Positions 14,947 through 23,155 of a stretch of DNA of 64,000 bases are shown one piece after another; the first letter of the stretch is position 1, and every line of letters starts with the position of its first letter. The stretch comes from CAZDRX01 sp964508225 (GTDB lineage Bacteria > Patescibacteriota > Gracilibacteria > Peribacterales > Peribacteraceae). The position numbers and the translations under genes were made by a program. The notes beneath the pieces are model-generated. The model saw nothing but the letters and a program-made list of their open reading frames with translations. It did no database searches and was not told where the DNA came from. The stretch is from NCBI GenBank assembly GCA_964508225.1, contig CAZDRX010000007.1, forward strand, positions 7,328 through 71,327. The letters are read 5' to 3'.

Positions 14947-16923
14947 GTGGACAACAGACCGTTCAAACTCACGGCTCCCTACACCCCGAAAGGCGACCAG
15001 CCTGCGGCTATTGAACAGCTCGTGAAAGGACTGAAGCGAGGTGAGCGCCACCAGACGCTGCTCGGTGCCACCGGTACCGGCAAGACGTTCACGATGGCGA
15101 ACATGGTGCAGGAGCTCCAGCGCCCGACCCTCGTGCTCGCGCACAACAAGACACTCGCCGCCCAGCTCTGCAGCGAGTTCCAGCAGTTCTTTCCGGACAA
15201 CGCGGTGAGCTACTTCGTCTCGTACTACGACTACTACCAGCCCGAGGCGTACCTCCCGACCACCGACACCTACATCGAGAAAGACGCGTCCATCAACGAG
15301 GAGATCGCGAAGTTCCGTCACGCCGCAACGTACAACCTCCTCACCCGCAGGGACGTGCTCATCGTCTCGTCGGTGTCGTGCATCTACGGCCTCGGTGACG
15401 TGAAGGACTACGAATCGCTCGCGCTCAAGATCACCCGCGGCATGCCGTTCCAGCGCCAGCGCTTCCTCCGTCTCCTCACCGACATCCAGTACACGCGCAG
15501 CGGCATGAACTTCAAGCAGGGCATGTTCCACGTGCTCGGCGACACCGTGGAAGTGTTCCCGCCGAGCGGCGACACGGTGATCCGTATCGAGATGCCCTTC
15601 GATGAGATCGAGACGATTCAGGAGGTGGACAGCTTCACGGGTGAGCTCATCGCGGAGCTGCAGGAGGCCACGATCTTTCCCGCCGCCCACAACGTGACGA
15701 CGAAGGAGAAGATCGACGGCGCCATCGACCGGATCAAGACCGACGTGACCGCGCAGGAGAAGATGTTCATGGACGCGAAGGAATTCGCGAAGGCCGAGCG
15801 CATCCGCACCCGCACCGAGTACGACCTCGAGATGCTGAAGGAGACGGGCTACACGACCGGCATCGAGAACTACGTGAGGTACCTCGGCAACCGCGAACCG
15901 GGCAGCCCGCCCGAGACGCTCATCGACTACTTTCCGGATGATTTCCTCCTCTTCGTCGACGAGTCGCACATCTCGCTCCCGCAGATCGGCGGCATGTACG
16001 AAGGCAACCTCCAGCGCAAGAAGACGCTCATCGATTACGGCTTCCGTCTGCCGAGCGCGATGGACAACCGTCCGCTCAAGTTCACGGAGTTCGAGGAGCG
16101 CGTGAATCAGGCCGTGTACGTCTCGGCCACGCCCGGACCGTACGAGTACAAGCACACGGACAAGAAGAACATCGTGGAACAGATCATCCGCCCGACGGGT
16201 CTCCTCGATCCGATCGTGACGATCCAGCCGAAGAAGAACCAGATCGACCACATCACGCGCGAAGTGAATGCGACGATCAAACGCGGCGAGCGCGTGCTCA
16301 TCACGGCGCTCACGAAGAAGAGCGCAGAGGACCTCGCCACGTACTACCAGAACGCCGACTACAACGTGCGCTACCTCCACAGCGACATCGAGACGATGGA
16401 ACGCGTGGAGATCCTCCGCCAGCTGCGCTCCGGCGAGATCGACATCCTCGTGGGTATCAACCTGCTGCGCGAAGGTCTCGACCTTCCGGAAGTGAGCTTC
16501 ATCGCGATCCTCGACGCCGACCAGCAGGGCTTCCTCCGTTCCCGCGACGCGCTCATCCAGACGATCGGCCGCGCCGCGCGCAACATCAGCGGCCACGTCA
16601 TCCTCTACGCCGACAAGATCACGCCGGCGATCCAGGGCGCCATGGACGAGACGAACCGCCGCCGCGCGATCCAGGAGGCGTACAACATCAAGCACGGCAT
16701 CACCCCGCAGACGATCATCAAGGCGATCAAGGACATCGCGGAGGAGCACAGCAAACAGAAGCTGAGCCGCAAGAAGTACGATCACCAGAAGATCCCGAAG
16801 GACGAGAAGAAACGACTCGTGGAGGAACTCAAGTCACAGATGGAAATCGCCTCGGAGAACATGGAGTACGAGAAAGCCGCCGACCTCCGTGACGAGATCG
16901 AGCTGCTGAAACGCGAGCTCTGA
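14947..16923 (+). CDS. uvrB: Excinuclease ABC subunit B
   Basis: DNA-damage verification helicase of nucleotide excision repair, working with UvrA and UvrC. 658 residues. Walker A is GATGTGKT at 40-47, the beta-hairpin that probes DNA is the Tyr-rich YFVSYYDYYQPEAYLP, the DExH-type box is DESH at 338-341, and helicase motifs V/VI include GINLLREGLDLPEV and QTIGRAARN. The C-terminal UVR domain is a charged coiled-coil ending in DLRDEIELLKREL. The start is GTG, 10 bases after TATACT (14931-14936), so the leader is only a few bases. uvrA and uvrC are not in the window. It converges with galU, 7 bases apart. Confidence 0.97.
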   Translation: MDNRPFKLTAPYTPKGDQPAAIEQLVKGLKRGERHQTLLGATGTGKTFTMANMVQELQRPTLVLAHNKTLAAQLCSEFQQFFPDNAVSYFVSYYDYYQPEAYLPTTDTYIEKDASINEEIAKFRHAATYNLLTRRDVLIVSSVSCIYGLGDVKDYESLALKITRGMPFQRQRFLRLLTDIQYTRSGMNFKQGMFHVLGDTVEVFPPSGDTVIRIEMPFDEIETIQEVDSFTGELIAELQEATIFPAAHNVTTKEKIDGAIDRIKTDVTAQEKMFMDAKEFAKAERIRTRTEYDLEMLKETGYTTGIENYVRYLGNREPGSPPETLIDYFPDDFLLFVDESHISLPQIGGMYEGNLQRKKTLIDYGFRLPSAMDNRPLKFTEFEERVNQAVYVSATPGPYEYKHTDKKNIVEQIIRPTGLLDPIVTIQPKKNQIDHITREVNATIKRGERVLITALTKKSAEDLATYYQNADYNVRYLHSDIETMERVEILRQLRSGEIDILVGINLLREGLDLPEVSFIAILDADQQGFLRSRDALIQTIGRAARNISGHVILYADKITPAIQGAMDETNRRRAIQEAYNIKHGITPQTIIKAIKDIAEEHSKQKLSRKKYDHQKIPKDEKKRLVEELKSQMEIASENMEYEKAADLRDEIELLKREL

Positions 16924-16930
16924 ACCGTCG

Positions 16931-17767
16931 TTACTTCGTGAGGCTTCCGAGATCCACCACCGCTTCGCGGTACCCTTCCGGCGTGCCCGTGTCGTAGCGC
17001 TTGCCCTCGAACTCGTATCCGTAGATATCGATGGACTTGAGCTGTGCCTTGAGTGCGTCGATGAGACGCACCTCGCGGTCGTGGTGACTGCCCTCGACCT
17101 TCTTGAGCTCAGCGATCGTCGAACGGGGGATCAGGTACTTGCCGACGATGCCGAGCGTGCTCGGGGCATCCTCGGGCTTCGGCTTCTCCACGAGCCCCTG
17201 TACTTTGCGCAGCCGGCTCTTGTGCGTGGTTGGCGCGATGTCGACGATGCCGTACTTGCTGACCATTTTTCTTTCCACATCCTGCAGACACAGGATGGCC
17301 GCTTCCTTCTTGTTCGGGACATCCTTCCACGCCTTGAAGAGCTGCTCGAGACCGTTCTCCTCACCTGTGATGAGATCGTCGCCGAAGAGGATGGCAATGG
17401 TGTCACTGTCCACCCACTCCTCGGCCTGCAGGATCGCGTGACCGTCGCCCTTCATGTCCTCCTGATACGCGACGTGGAAGCGAACCTCGTTGTACTTCAC
17501 GAGCTCCTCAAGCATGTGCGACTTGTTGCGGCGCTTGAGCTCATGCTCCAGCTCGGGCTGCGCGTAGAAGAACTGCGGGATCGCCTCCTTGCCGCGGCTG
17601 ATGACGAAGCAGATGTCGCGGATGCCGATGCTCATGCACTCGTCCACGAGCAGCGCGATGATGGGCTTGCTGCCGATCGGCAGGAGCTCCTTCGGCACGA
17701 CCTTCGTCCACGGCAGGAACCGCGTGCCGAATCCGGCGACGGGGAGAATGGCTTGGGTGATCTTCAT
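16931..17767 (-). CDS. galU: UTP-glucose-1-phosphate uridylyltransferase
   Basis: Makes UDP-glucose from glucose-1-phosphate and UTP for glycan synthesis. 278 residues from ATG 17767. The nucleotidyltransferase signature is GFGTRFLPWTKVVPKELLPI near the N-terminus, with the later GDGHAILQA and FGDDL metal-site motifs. An earlier ATG at 17788 is less likely because TATGCT (plus 17777-17782) lies 9 bases before 17767, giving a leaderless transcript. It lies 17 bases after the membrane protein gene on the same strand, so read-through from the folate operon is also possible. With glgP and the phosphohexomutase it forms a glucose-phosphate theme. Confidence 0.93.
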   Translation of the reverse strand: MKITQAILPVAGFGTRFLPWTKVVPKELLPIGSKPIIALLVDECMSIGIRDICFVISRGKEAIPQFFYAQPELEHELKRRNKSHMLEELVKYNEVRFHVAYQEDMKGDGHAILQAEEWVDSDTIAILFGDDLITGEENGLEQLFKAWKDVPNKKEAAILCLQDVERKMVSKYGIVDIAPTTHKSRLRKVQGLVEKPKPEDAPSTLGIVGKYLIPRSTIAELKKVEGSHHDREVRLIDALKAQLKSIDIYGYEFEGKRYDTGTPEGYREAVVDLGSLTK

Positions 17768-17784
17768 GACGGAGGAAGCATACC

Positions 17785-18243
17785 TCATCCCGCGCCGAAG
17801 AGCAGGCGCTGGAGCGCCATACTGTCAGGCAGGAGAACGATGTGGACGAAGAGCCAGAGGGCAGATGCCAGACGTGCAGGCCAGACGGCAACCGGCCACC
17901 TCCGTGCGATGGCGTATCCCACGATGAGGAGCGGCGGATCCGTGATGAGCCGATTGCCCCAGAATTCCACGCCCTGAAACCACGTCTCGATGCGTGCGCC
18001 CGCAATTCCCGTCTCCAGATAGTGCTCGATGGTCTCCCACGCGTACGCAAGACAGAGGACGCCGGTGTAGTCGAAGTAGCGGGAGCGAACCGTGTGATCG
18101 CGTCCGAGATAACGCGCGAGTTCGAGACGGTTCCGCTTGCGTACGGCCGCACCCACCGAGATGCCGGAGAGCACGTGCTCCACGCTCCAGAGATCGAAGA
18201 ACGCCACCGTCTTGAGGCCGAAGATGTACGTAAGCCACTCCAT
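17785..18243 (-). CDS. Small multi-pass membrane protein
   Basis: 152 residues starting MEWLTYIFGLKTVAFFDL; no family recognised. Hydrophobic segments near residues 5-35, 55-75, 100-112 and 120-145 suggest three or four membrane passes with conserved-looking polar residues (W-x-x-E-H near 20, E-T-I-E-H near 70). The same frame is open far upstream into the pabBC gene, but that part is antisense-like noise. The start at 18243 has an AGGAG 8 bases upstream, one of the few real Shine-Dalgarno sites in the window, overlapping the pabBC stop. It is the third gene of the pabA-pabBC operon; why is unclear. Confidence 0.72.
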   Translation of the reverse strand: MEWLTYIFGLKTVAFFDLWSVEHVLSGISVGAAVRKRNRLELARYLGRDHTVRSRYFDYTGVLCLAYAWETIEHYLETGIAGARIETWFQGVEFWGNRLITDPPLLIVGYAIARRWPVAVWPARLASALWLFVHIVLLPDSMALQRLLFGAG

Positions 18244-18254
18244 AGAGGGGTCTC

Positions 18255-20294
18255 CTAGAGACCAAGGATATCCCGAGTATATCGGCGCTGGAGCAGCCGC
18301 GTCACGCGGCCGGGGTGACCGCGCGCGATCTTCGAGGTGCCGAGGCGGATGACCGGGATGATGCCGGCGAGAGAACGGGTGAGAAAGACTTCGTCCGCAC
18401 GACGGAGGTCGCGCAGTGTCGGTACCGCGAAGCGCACGGGAACGTGCAGACGATGTGCGAGCGCGAGGACTGACGCACGCGTGATGCCCTGAAGCATCCC
18501 CCCACCCGCGGTGACAAGCGTGCCGCGCTTCACGAAGAAGAGATTGGAGATGGAAGCTTCGGGGATCGTGCCATCCGCATTCTTCAGCAGTGTTTCGCCG
18601 AATCCGGAAGAAAGCGCTCGCTGATACGCCGTCCACTCGCGATGATACGGCAGCGCCTTCGCAGAGGGCTCCGCCCGCGTGAGGCGGGTGACCGACACGG
18701 CAATCCCGCGGGCAGGTGAGAGATCGAGGATCAGCGGACGGGTTTCGATGACCGCGTCGCGCGCGGTCACGACAAGCTTCACTCTGAGGAGAGCATCGCC
18801 ACTCTCCTTCAGTGCATGCAGCAACCAACGCTTCAGGCGCGCATCGGATACAGGCAACGTGAGACCTGTCGCTTCCGCGGAGCGCTGTAGTCTCCGGAGG
18901 TGTCGCGCAAGGAGCGGAATCCGTCCGCCGACGGCACGCATCGTCTCGAAGACACCGGACGTGTGCCGGGCGGCAGGGTCGAGTGCCTGCAGACGCGCAT
19001 CGTCTTTCCGTTCCTGCCCGTTGATCCATGCACGCCGCACGGGGAGCGAGAGGATGCGCTCGGCCTTCCGCTCGGTCTCGGCAAACTCCTCCTGCTCCGA
19101 TGAATCGGCGACGATGCCGCCGCCGACTCCGAGCGAGAGCTGCGTGCCGTCTTTCACGATCGTGCGGATGAGGATGGTCGAGTCGAGCCTGCCGGATGCG
19201 CTCAGCATGACCGCCGATCCGCAGTAGAGGCCACGGCGGGATTGTTCGAGACGATCGATCTCCTCGATGGCGGAACTCTTGGGACACCCGGTAACGGAAC
19301 CGCCGGGAGAGAGGGAGAGGAGCGCATCGAGCGGATGCACCGAGGCCTTGAGCGTGCCTTCGATCGCAGAGTAGGTGTGCCACACCGACGGATTTTTCTG
19401 GAGCAGGCGGTGACCGCGGACGCGCACGGTGCCGGATTCGGCAATTTTGCCGATGTCATTCCTGAGGAGATCGGTGATCATATTCAGCTCCGCCTGCTCC
19501 TTGGGGCTGCGGAGCAGCTCCGAGACAAGACGGCGATCCTCGGCCGGCGTTCTCCCGCGCGGGCGCGTGCCCTTCACGGGGTACGTCGTGATCTGCCCGT
19601 CCTCGACCAAAACGAAACGCTCAGGGGATGCGGAGATCACGGAGGACGATCCGTGCTCGAGGTACACCGCGGCCGATGCGGGATTCCACTGAAGAAGCTG
19701 TGCGAAGAGAACCCGCGGATGATTGCGGGAGAGCGCGAGCAGCGGGTACGTGAGATTGAGCTGATAGAAGTCCCCTTCACGGATGCCATGCATCACCTGA
19801 CGGAAAGCAGCGGCGTACCCGGCGCGGGTGGTACTCCGCTTCCAGCCGACCGGCATCAGCACCTCCTCTGCAGGAGGACGGGCATGGATCATGCGGACTG
19901 CACGACGGAACGCGGCATCGCCGACGGCGAAGAGACGCTTGCCGTCGAAGAGGAGTGCGGAGTCGTAAGAATGGAAACACACCTCCGGCACCGACGACAC
20001 CTTCGGATGACGTGAGCCCACTCCCTGCGCTCGCAGCCCGAGGTCGTAACTCATCCATCCGATGAGGCCGCCGATGAAAGGAAGATCTGTCCTGCCGCGG
20101 AATCTACGGAGTGATTTCTTGGCTTTCTGCAGGGCTCTTTCGTCATCTCCGACGAAGGTCTTCACTGGATTCCATGCGAGGATCTTCCAGTGTCCGCTCG
20201 TGAAGTATGCAACCGATTTCTCCGCAGGTGAGAGTTTGCGGAAGAAGTGTGCGGGGTCGAAGCCGGTGAGCCGGAGGCGCTTCACGGTCACCAT
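18255..20294 (-). CDS. pabBC: Aminodeoxychorismate synthase component I fused to aminodeoxychorismate lyase
   Basis: Bifunctional p-aminobenzoate enzyme for folate synthesis. Residues about 1-430 are the chorismate-binding PabB domain, with the signature PVKGTRPRG, the ELNMITDLLRNDIGKI block and the GGSVTGCPK motif. Residues about 440-679 are a class IV PLP aminotransferase-fold PabC domain (SGVFETMRAVGGRIPLL, ALPYHREWTAYQRAL, and IPEASISNLFFVKRG). The candidate PLP lysine is in KALPYHREW by family position. The start overlaps the pabA stop by 7 bases, so glutaminase and synthase are translationally coupled. 679 residues matches known PabB-PabC fusions. Substituting anthranilate synthase is unlikely given the PabC half. 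Confidence 0.9.
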   Translation of the reverse strand: MVTVKRLRLTGFDPAHFFRKLSPAEKSVAYFTSGHWKILAWNPVKTFVGDDERALQKAKKSLRRFRGRTDLPFIGGLIGWMSYDLGLRAQGVGSRHPKVSSVPEVCFHSYDSALLFDGKRLFAVGDAAFRRAVRMIHARPPAEEVLMPVGWKRSTTRAGYAAAFRQVMHGIREGDFYQLNLTYPLLALSRNHPRVLFAQLLQWNPASAAVYLEHGSSSVISASPERFVLVEDGQITTYPVKGTRPRGRTPAEDRRLVSELLRSPKEQAELNMITDLLRNDIGKIAESGTVRVRGHRLLQKNPSVWHTYSAIEGTLKASVHPLDALLSLSPGGSVTGCPKSSAIEEIDRLEQSRRGLYCGSAVMLSASGRLDSTILIRTIVKDGTQLSLGVGGGIVADSSEQEEFAETERKAERILSLPVRRAWINGQERKDDARLQALDPAARHTSGVFETMRAVGGRIPLLARHLRRLQRSAEATGLTLPVSDARLKRWLLHALKESGDALLRVKLVVTARDAVIETRPLILDLSPARGIAVSVTRLTRAEPSAKALPYHREWTAYQRALSSGFGETLLKNADGTIPEASISNLFFVKRGTLVTAGGGMLQGITRASVLALAHRLHVPVRFAVPTLRDLRRADEVFLTRSLAGIIPVIRLGTSKIARGHPGRVTRLLQRRYTRDILGL

Positions 20295-20872
20295 GTTCCG
20301 CGGAGAAAATTCTTCATGAGGCGGTCACCGCTCTGTGTGAGAAAGGACTCGGGGTGGAACTGCACACCGAACACCGGCAGTGACTCGTGACGGATCGCCA
20401 TGATCACCTCGGGATTCTGCTGCGCACCTGTCCATGCAAGCAGCTCGAAGTGTGCGGGCACTCTGGAAAGCGCAAGCGAGTGATACCTGCCGACACGGAG
20501 CGGATTCGGCACGCCGGTGAAGATGCTCTCTCCGGTGTGACGCACGAGACTCGTCTTGCCGTGCATGATGTCGGGGGCGTGCGTCACCGATCCACGCTTC
20601 CCGAAGACAACGCCGAGGCACTGATGGCCAAGACAGACGCCGAGGAGCGGCACCGAAGCACTGAAGCTCCTGATGATCTCCAGCGATGCTGTAGCGTCCT
20701 CAGGACGGTGCGGACCCGGCGAAAGAACGATGCGATCTGCTTTGAGCCCGCGCACATGCGCAGTCGTCGCCTCTGCTGCCGGAACCACCGTGCACTCTGC
20801 GCCCAGAGACTCGATCTGCTGGTGCAGATTCCATGTGAACGAGTCGCGATTGTCGATGAGAACGACCTTCAT
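20288..20872 (-). CDS. pabA: Aminodeoxychorismate synthase glutamine amidotransferase
   Basis: Class I glutaminase that supplies ammonia to PabB. 194 residues from ATG 20872 (MKVVLIDNRDSFTWNL). The nucleophile cysteine is in LGVCLGHQCLG, and the His/Glu pair is in VFGVQFHPESFLT. The usual TrpG/PabA ambiguity is resolved by the fused PabB-PabC gene next to it. An upstream ATG at 20899 is less likely: GACACT (plus 20881-20886) sits 8 bases before 20872. First gene of a three-gene operon. Confidence 0.92.
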   Translation of the reverse strand: MKVVLIDNRDSFTWNLHQQIESLGAECTVVPAAEATTAHVRGLKADRIVLSPGPHRPEDATASLEIIRSFSASVPLLGVCLGHQCLGVVFGKRGSVTHAPDIMHGKTSLVRHTGESIFTGVPNPLRVGRYHSLALSRVPAHFELLAWTGAQQNPEVIMAIRHESLPVFGVQFHPESFLTQSGDRLMKNFLRGTW

Positions 20873-20942
20873 GCACGGGGAGTGTCGGTGAAGTTTCACG
20901 CCACCGCAAGGACGCTCGGATAAAAATTCCCGCAGGATTTTC

Positions 20943-20972
20943 TTGACGGATGAAAAGGGACGCGCGCAGAAT
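20943..20972 (+). promoter_or_regulatory. Promoter TTGACG-N18-CAGAAT
   Basis: TTGACG at 20943-20948 and CAGAAT at 20967-20972 with an 18-base spacer; 8 bases later comes an ATG (20981). Spacing matches the other leaderless starts in the window. Confidence 0.55.
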
Positions 20973-20980
20973 CGCGACAG

Positions 20981-21055
20981 ATGTCACTCTCCATTTGCCA
21001 CCTCTGGGTCTCCAAGACGTGCCGCGTCATCGGGACAGAGGGTGTTGTGCAGTAG
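20981..21055 (+). CDS. Possible 24-residue leaderless peptide
   Basis: ATG 20981 to TAG 21053-21055 encodes a 24-residue peptide starting MSLSICHLW with two Cys. The only support is its promoter position. It could be a leader peptide controlling the gene at 21249, which starts about 190 bases later, or simply chance. Confidence 0.25.
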   Translation: MSLSICHLWVSKTCRVIGTEGVVQ

Positions 21056-21248
21056 AGAAAAGAGTATCCACAACCTTCACCCTCCCCGTCCCGCACGGAG
21101 AGGGCGTTTCGCCGTTACGATCCTTCACACCACCGCCGATGAAGAAGCGATCCGACGCCTGCAGTCGTTCCATGCTTATTCCATGTCTCTTATGGAAAGA
21201 GACGAAGCATGTCCGCGATCCGCAGGATTCAGCACAGGAGAAAAGTCC

Positions 21249-21416
21249 ATGTCCCACTACTGGAAGAACGTGAGCACATTGAGCATCGACGAAATCCTCG
21301 AGGAACTCCGCGACATCGCAGAGCTTGAGGAGAAGAAGACACTCCGTGGCGACCTTGCCAAGCGCAAGGCTCAGCTCCGGGCTCGGCTCAAGAAAGCACG
21401 CAAAACTCACGCTTGA
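21249..21416 (+). CDS. Small charged hypothetical protein
   Basis: 55 residues starting MSHYWKNVSTLSIDEILEEL; almost entirely helical with a strongly basic C-terminus (LAKRKAQLRARLKKARK), possibly nucleic-acid or ribosome associated. Not recognised. The start is chosen because AGGAGA at 21235-21240 gives a Shine-Dalgarno with 8-base spacing, which is rare here. The same frame is open upstream but without such a site. It is preceded by a 190-base leader with a hairpin and followed by a 13-bp inverted repeat. Confidence 0.6.
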   Translation: MSHYWKNVSTLSIDEILEELRDIAELEEKKTLRGDLAKRKAQLRARLKKARKTHA

Positions 21417-21446
21417 CCACTGCGCTGATCGACCACGCGCGCGCAC

Positions 21447-21478
21447 TTCAAAGGGGTTCCGGACGCGGAACCCCTTTG
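21447..21478. terminator. Strong inverted repeat between convergent genes
   Basis: TCAAAGGGGTTCC (21447-21459) and GGAACCCCTTTGA (21466-21478) form a perfect 13-bp stem with a 6-base loop. It lies between the 55-residue gene and the convergent Sel1 gene, so it can terminate both, although no long T run follows. Confidence 0.75.
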
Positions 21479-21524
21479 ATTGCATCAAGACTCCAGACGT
21501 CGCAACGCTTCTTTCCTCTCCGCT

Positions 21525-22187
21525 TCAGAGCGGCTGATCCGGCAGAGTCTGCACCTCCACGGCGGCGGACGGAAGAGGCCGGATGATCTGCTGTTTCAGC
21601 TTCTCGATCATGGAAGACGCCTGTGCCGCTTCGTCCGATGTCATGTCGCGACGTGCGGAATCTTTACCCTCCTTGGCACCCTCGTAACCGTTTGCTTCCG
21701 CAATGGAAAACCATGCGTAGGCCGTGAGCGCGCTCTTCACGGTGCCCTCGCCGTTCAGATGCATCACACCGAGGTTGTACTGGGCACCCACGTCATCCTG
21801 CAATGCCGCAGCTGTGAACCAGCGCAGCGCCTCCTGGTGATCCTCTTCGACGCCCTGTGCGCGGATATAGGCAAGTCCGGCGTTGTACTGCGCATCGCGG
21901 TTACCCTGCTTCGCGGCATCGAGGAAGAGCTTCATGCCGGCTTTCGGATCCGCAGTCACTCCGCCCTCGCCCTTCATGAGGAAGAATCCGAGCATGAGCT
22001 CGGCTTCGGGATTCCGCGCATCCGAGGCCTTCTTCAGGAGCGCCATCCCTTTCTCCTGATCCTGCACCACGCTCACTCCCTGCAGATACTTCACAGCGTT
22101 TGCGTAGTCCACGCGACCTGCAGCGGAGCTGCCGGTGCACGCAGCGAGAAGGAGGAGGAGTCCGATGACGGGGGAGAGCATTTGCAT
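21525..22187 (-). CDS. Sel1-repeat lipoprotein
   Basis: 220-residue exported protein. The N-terminus MQMLSPVIGLLLLLAACTG has a lipobox (LAAC, Cys17), so it is probably a lipoprotein or membrane-anchored. Residues about 35-160 contain Sel1-like (TPR-type) repeats with the A-x-x-x-G pattern: AELMLGFFLMKGEGG, AQYNAGLAYIRAQGV, AQYNLGVMHLNGEGT. These usually form protein-interaction solenoids. TATCTT (plus 22197-22202) lies 9 bases before the first ATG. Monocistronic, convergent with the small basic protein gene. No catalytic role is expected. Confidence 0.82.
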   Translation of the reverse strand: MQMLSPVIGLLLLLAACTGSSAAGRVDYANAVKYLQGVSVVQDQEKGMALLKKASDARNPEAELMLGFFLMKGEGGVTADPKAGMKLFLDAAKQGNRDAQYNAGLAYIRAQGVEEDHQEALRWFTAAALQDDVGAQYNLGVMHLNGEGTVKSALTAYAWFSIAEANGYEGAKEGKDSARRDMTSDEAAQASSMIEKLKQQIIRPLPSAAVEVQTLPDQPL

Positions 22188-22231
22188 AGGCTCGCCAAGA
22201 TACAGGCACTCCTCCCCCGTCTGGCAAGGAC

Positions 22232-22702
22232 TTACTCGTTAATACGGATGATCTTCACCTTCTCCTCCTTGGGGACGAGGATCTTCAGGATGCACTCCTT
22301 ATTGAAGGTCGCCTTCACTTTGCGCGGATCCACGGAGCAGGGGAGAGTCACCTTGCGCTCGAAGTCACCCCAGAAACATTCCTTGATGTAGTACTGATCA
22401 TCCGGAATCGTGTCCGTCTGCTTGCGGCTGCCGCGGATCGTGATCGTGTTCTCGTTGATATCGATATCGAGATCAGCGAGACGCACGCCGGCGATCGGCG
22501 CCTTGAGAATGTAGTAATTCTCGTACTCGAAAATATCGAGTGCAACCTGACCGACACCGGTGGCCTTCTGGATCTGGCGGACGGGTGCAGCTGTCTCCAC
22601 CGGATGCTTCTCCACTTCCTTGGCCTTGAGCTTGCCGAGCAGTGATGCGGCATCCGCACCGACTGAGGAAGAGAAAATGCCGTGGAACGGGGAAGGGATC
22701 AT
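22232..22702 (-). CDS. Small heat-shock protein (Hsp20/alpha-crystallin)
   Basis: 156-residue chaperone that holds unfolding proteins. The alpha-crystallin domain runs from about residue 50 to 145 (ALDIFEYENYYILKAPIAGV, INENTITIRGSR, ECFWGDFERKVTLP, then ATFNKECILKILVPK), ending with the C-terminal IxI-like tail KIIRINE. The N-terminal 45 residues are variable, as usual. TAAGAT (plus 22711-22716) 8 bases before the ATG gives a leaderless mRNA. No CIRCE element is seen. Confidence 0.92.
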   Translation of the reverse strand: MIPSPFHGIFSSSVGADAASLLGKLKAKEVEKHPVETAAPVRQIQKATGVGQVALDIFEYENYYILKAPIAGVRLADLDIDINENTITIRGSRKQTDTIPDDQYYIKECFWGDFERKVTLPCSVDPRKVKATFNKECILKILVPKEEKVKIIRINE

Positions 22703-22876
22703 TTCAAGGTATCTTAGTTAGATTGCATGGGGCTGCGCAAAAAGACCGTCTGGCAAAAGTCCGACATTATGACCGGACGAATGATGTCACTCGAGACTTG
22801 CGGAGACTCCTCGGAGCTGTACAATCGCCTCCGCACTCCGTACAAGATTCTGGTACGGGTTTCTCTCCGCTCCCCC

Positions 22877-23098
22877 ATGTCCGCCTCCCTCAGCAACAAC
22901 ATCCGCCGCCTCCGCTTCGAGCGCGGGATGACACAGGAAGAATTGGCTCTCCGTGTGGGTGTGAGCAGGCAGACCGTCATGTCCATCGAGCGCGGTGCCA
23001 CGAACCCATCCGTCCTTCTCGCGTTCAAGATCTCCATGGCGCTGCAGGCTCCGGTCACGGAAGTCTTCCAGGTGGAAGGAGGCCTCGTACCGGTGTGA
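22877..23098 (+). CDS. XRE-family HTH transcriptional regulator
   Basis: 73-residue DNA-binding protein consisting of one Cro/C1-type helix-turn-helix: NNIRRLRFERGMTQEELALRV with recognition helix SRQTVMSIERG, ending in the VTEVFQVE tail. This short form is widespread. The frame is open upstream to 22727 with several ATGs; 22877 gives the usual family start. A promoter TTGCGG (22798-22803), 16 bases, TACAAT (22820-22825) would give a 45-base leader, unlike most genes here, so an upstream start such as 22781 is not excluded. A strong terminator follows. Confidence 0.82.
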   Translation: MSASLSNNIRRLRFERGMTQEELALRVGVSRQTVMSIERGATNPSVLLAFKISMALQAPVTEVFQVEGGLVPV

Positions 23099-23118
23099 AC
23101 ATTCACGCAATCTGATCT

Positions 23119-23143
23119 GAGACCCTCGCGGGTCTCTTTTTTT
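23119..23143 (+). terminator. Intrinsic terminator of the XRE gene
   Basis: GAGACCC (23119-23125), loop TCGC, GGGTCTC (23130-23136), then seven T (23137-23143). It also lies just after the convergent recJ stop. Confidence 0.92.
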
Positions 23144-23155
23144 GTCTCCGCGATC

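Larger units (their letters stand above)
20873..21248. other. Intergenic region with a promoter, a tiny leaderless frame and a leader hairpin
   Basis: This 376-base stretch holds the pabA promoter on the minus strand and, on the plus strand, the TTGACG/CAGAAT promoter (20943-20972), the 24-codon frame 20981-21055 and a perfect 7-bp hairpin GTCTCTT (21185-21191) with AAGAGAC (21197-21203). Frames from ATG 21137 and others are possible but unsupported. It may be a long regulatory leader of the 55-residue gene or contain a small RNA. Confidence 0.45.

Noticed and set aside
14797..16785. 662-residue minus-strand frame over uvrB
   Set aside because: Antisense shadow of a GC-rich gene; uvrB motifs are complete on the plus strand.
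18300..19383. N-terminal extension of the membrane-protein frame
   Set aside because: Overlaps pabBC in another frame and is Arg-rich; a Shine-Dalgarno supports the start at 18243.
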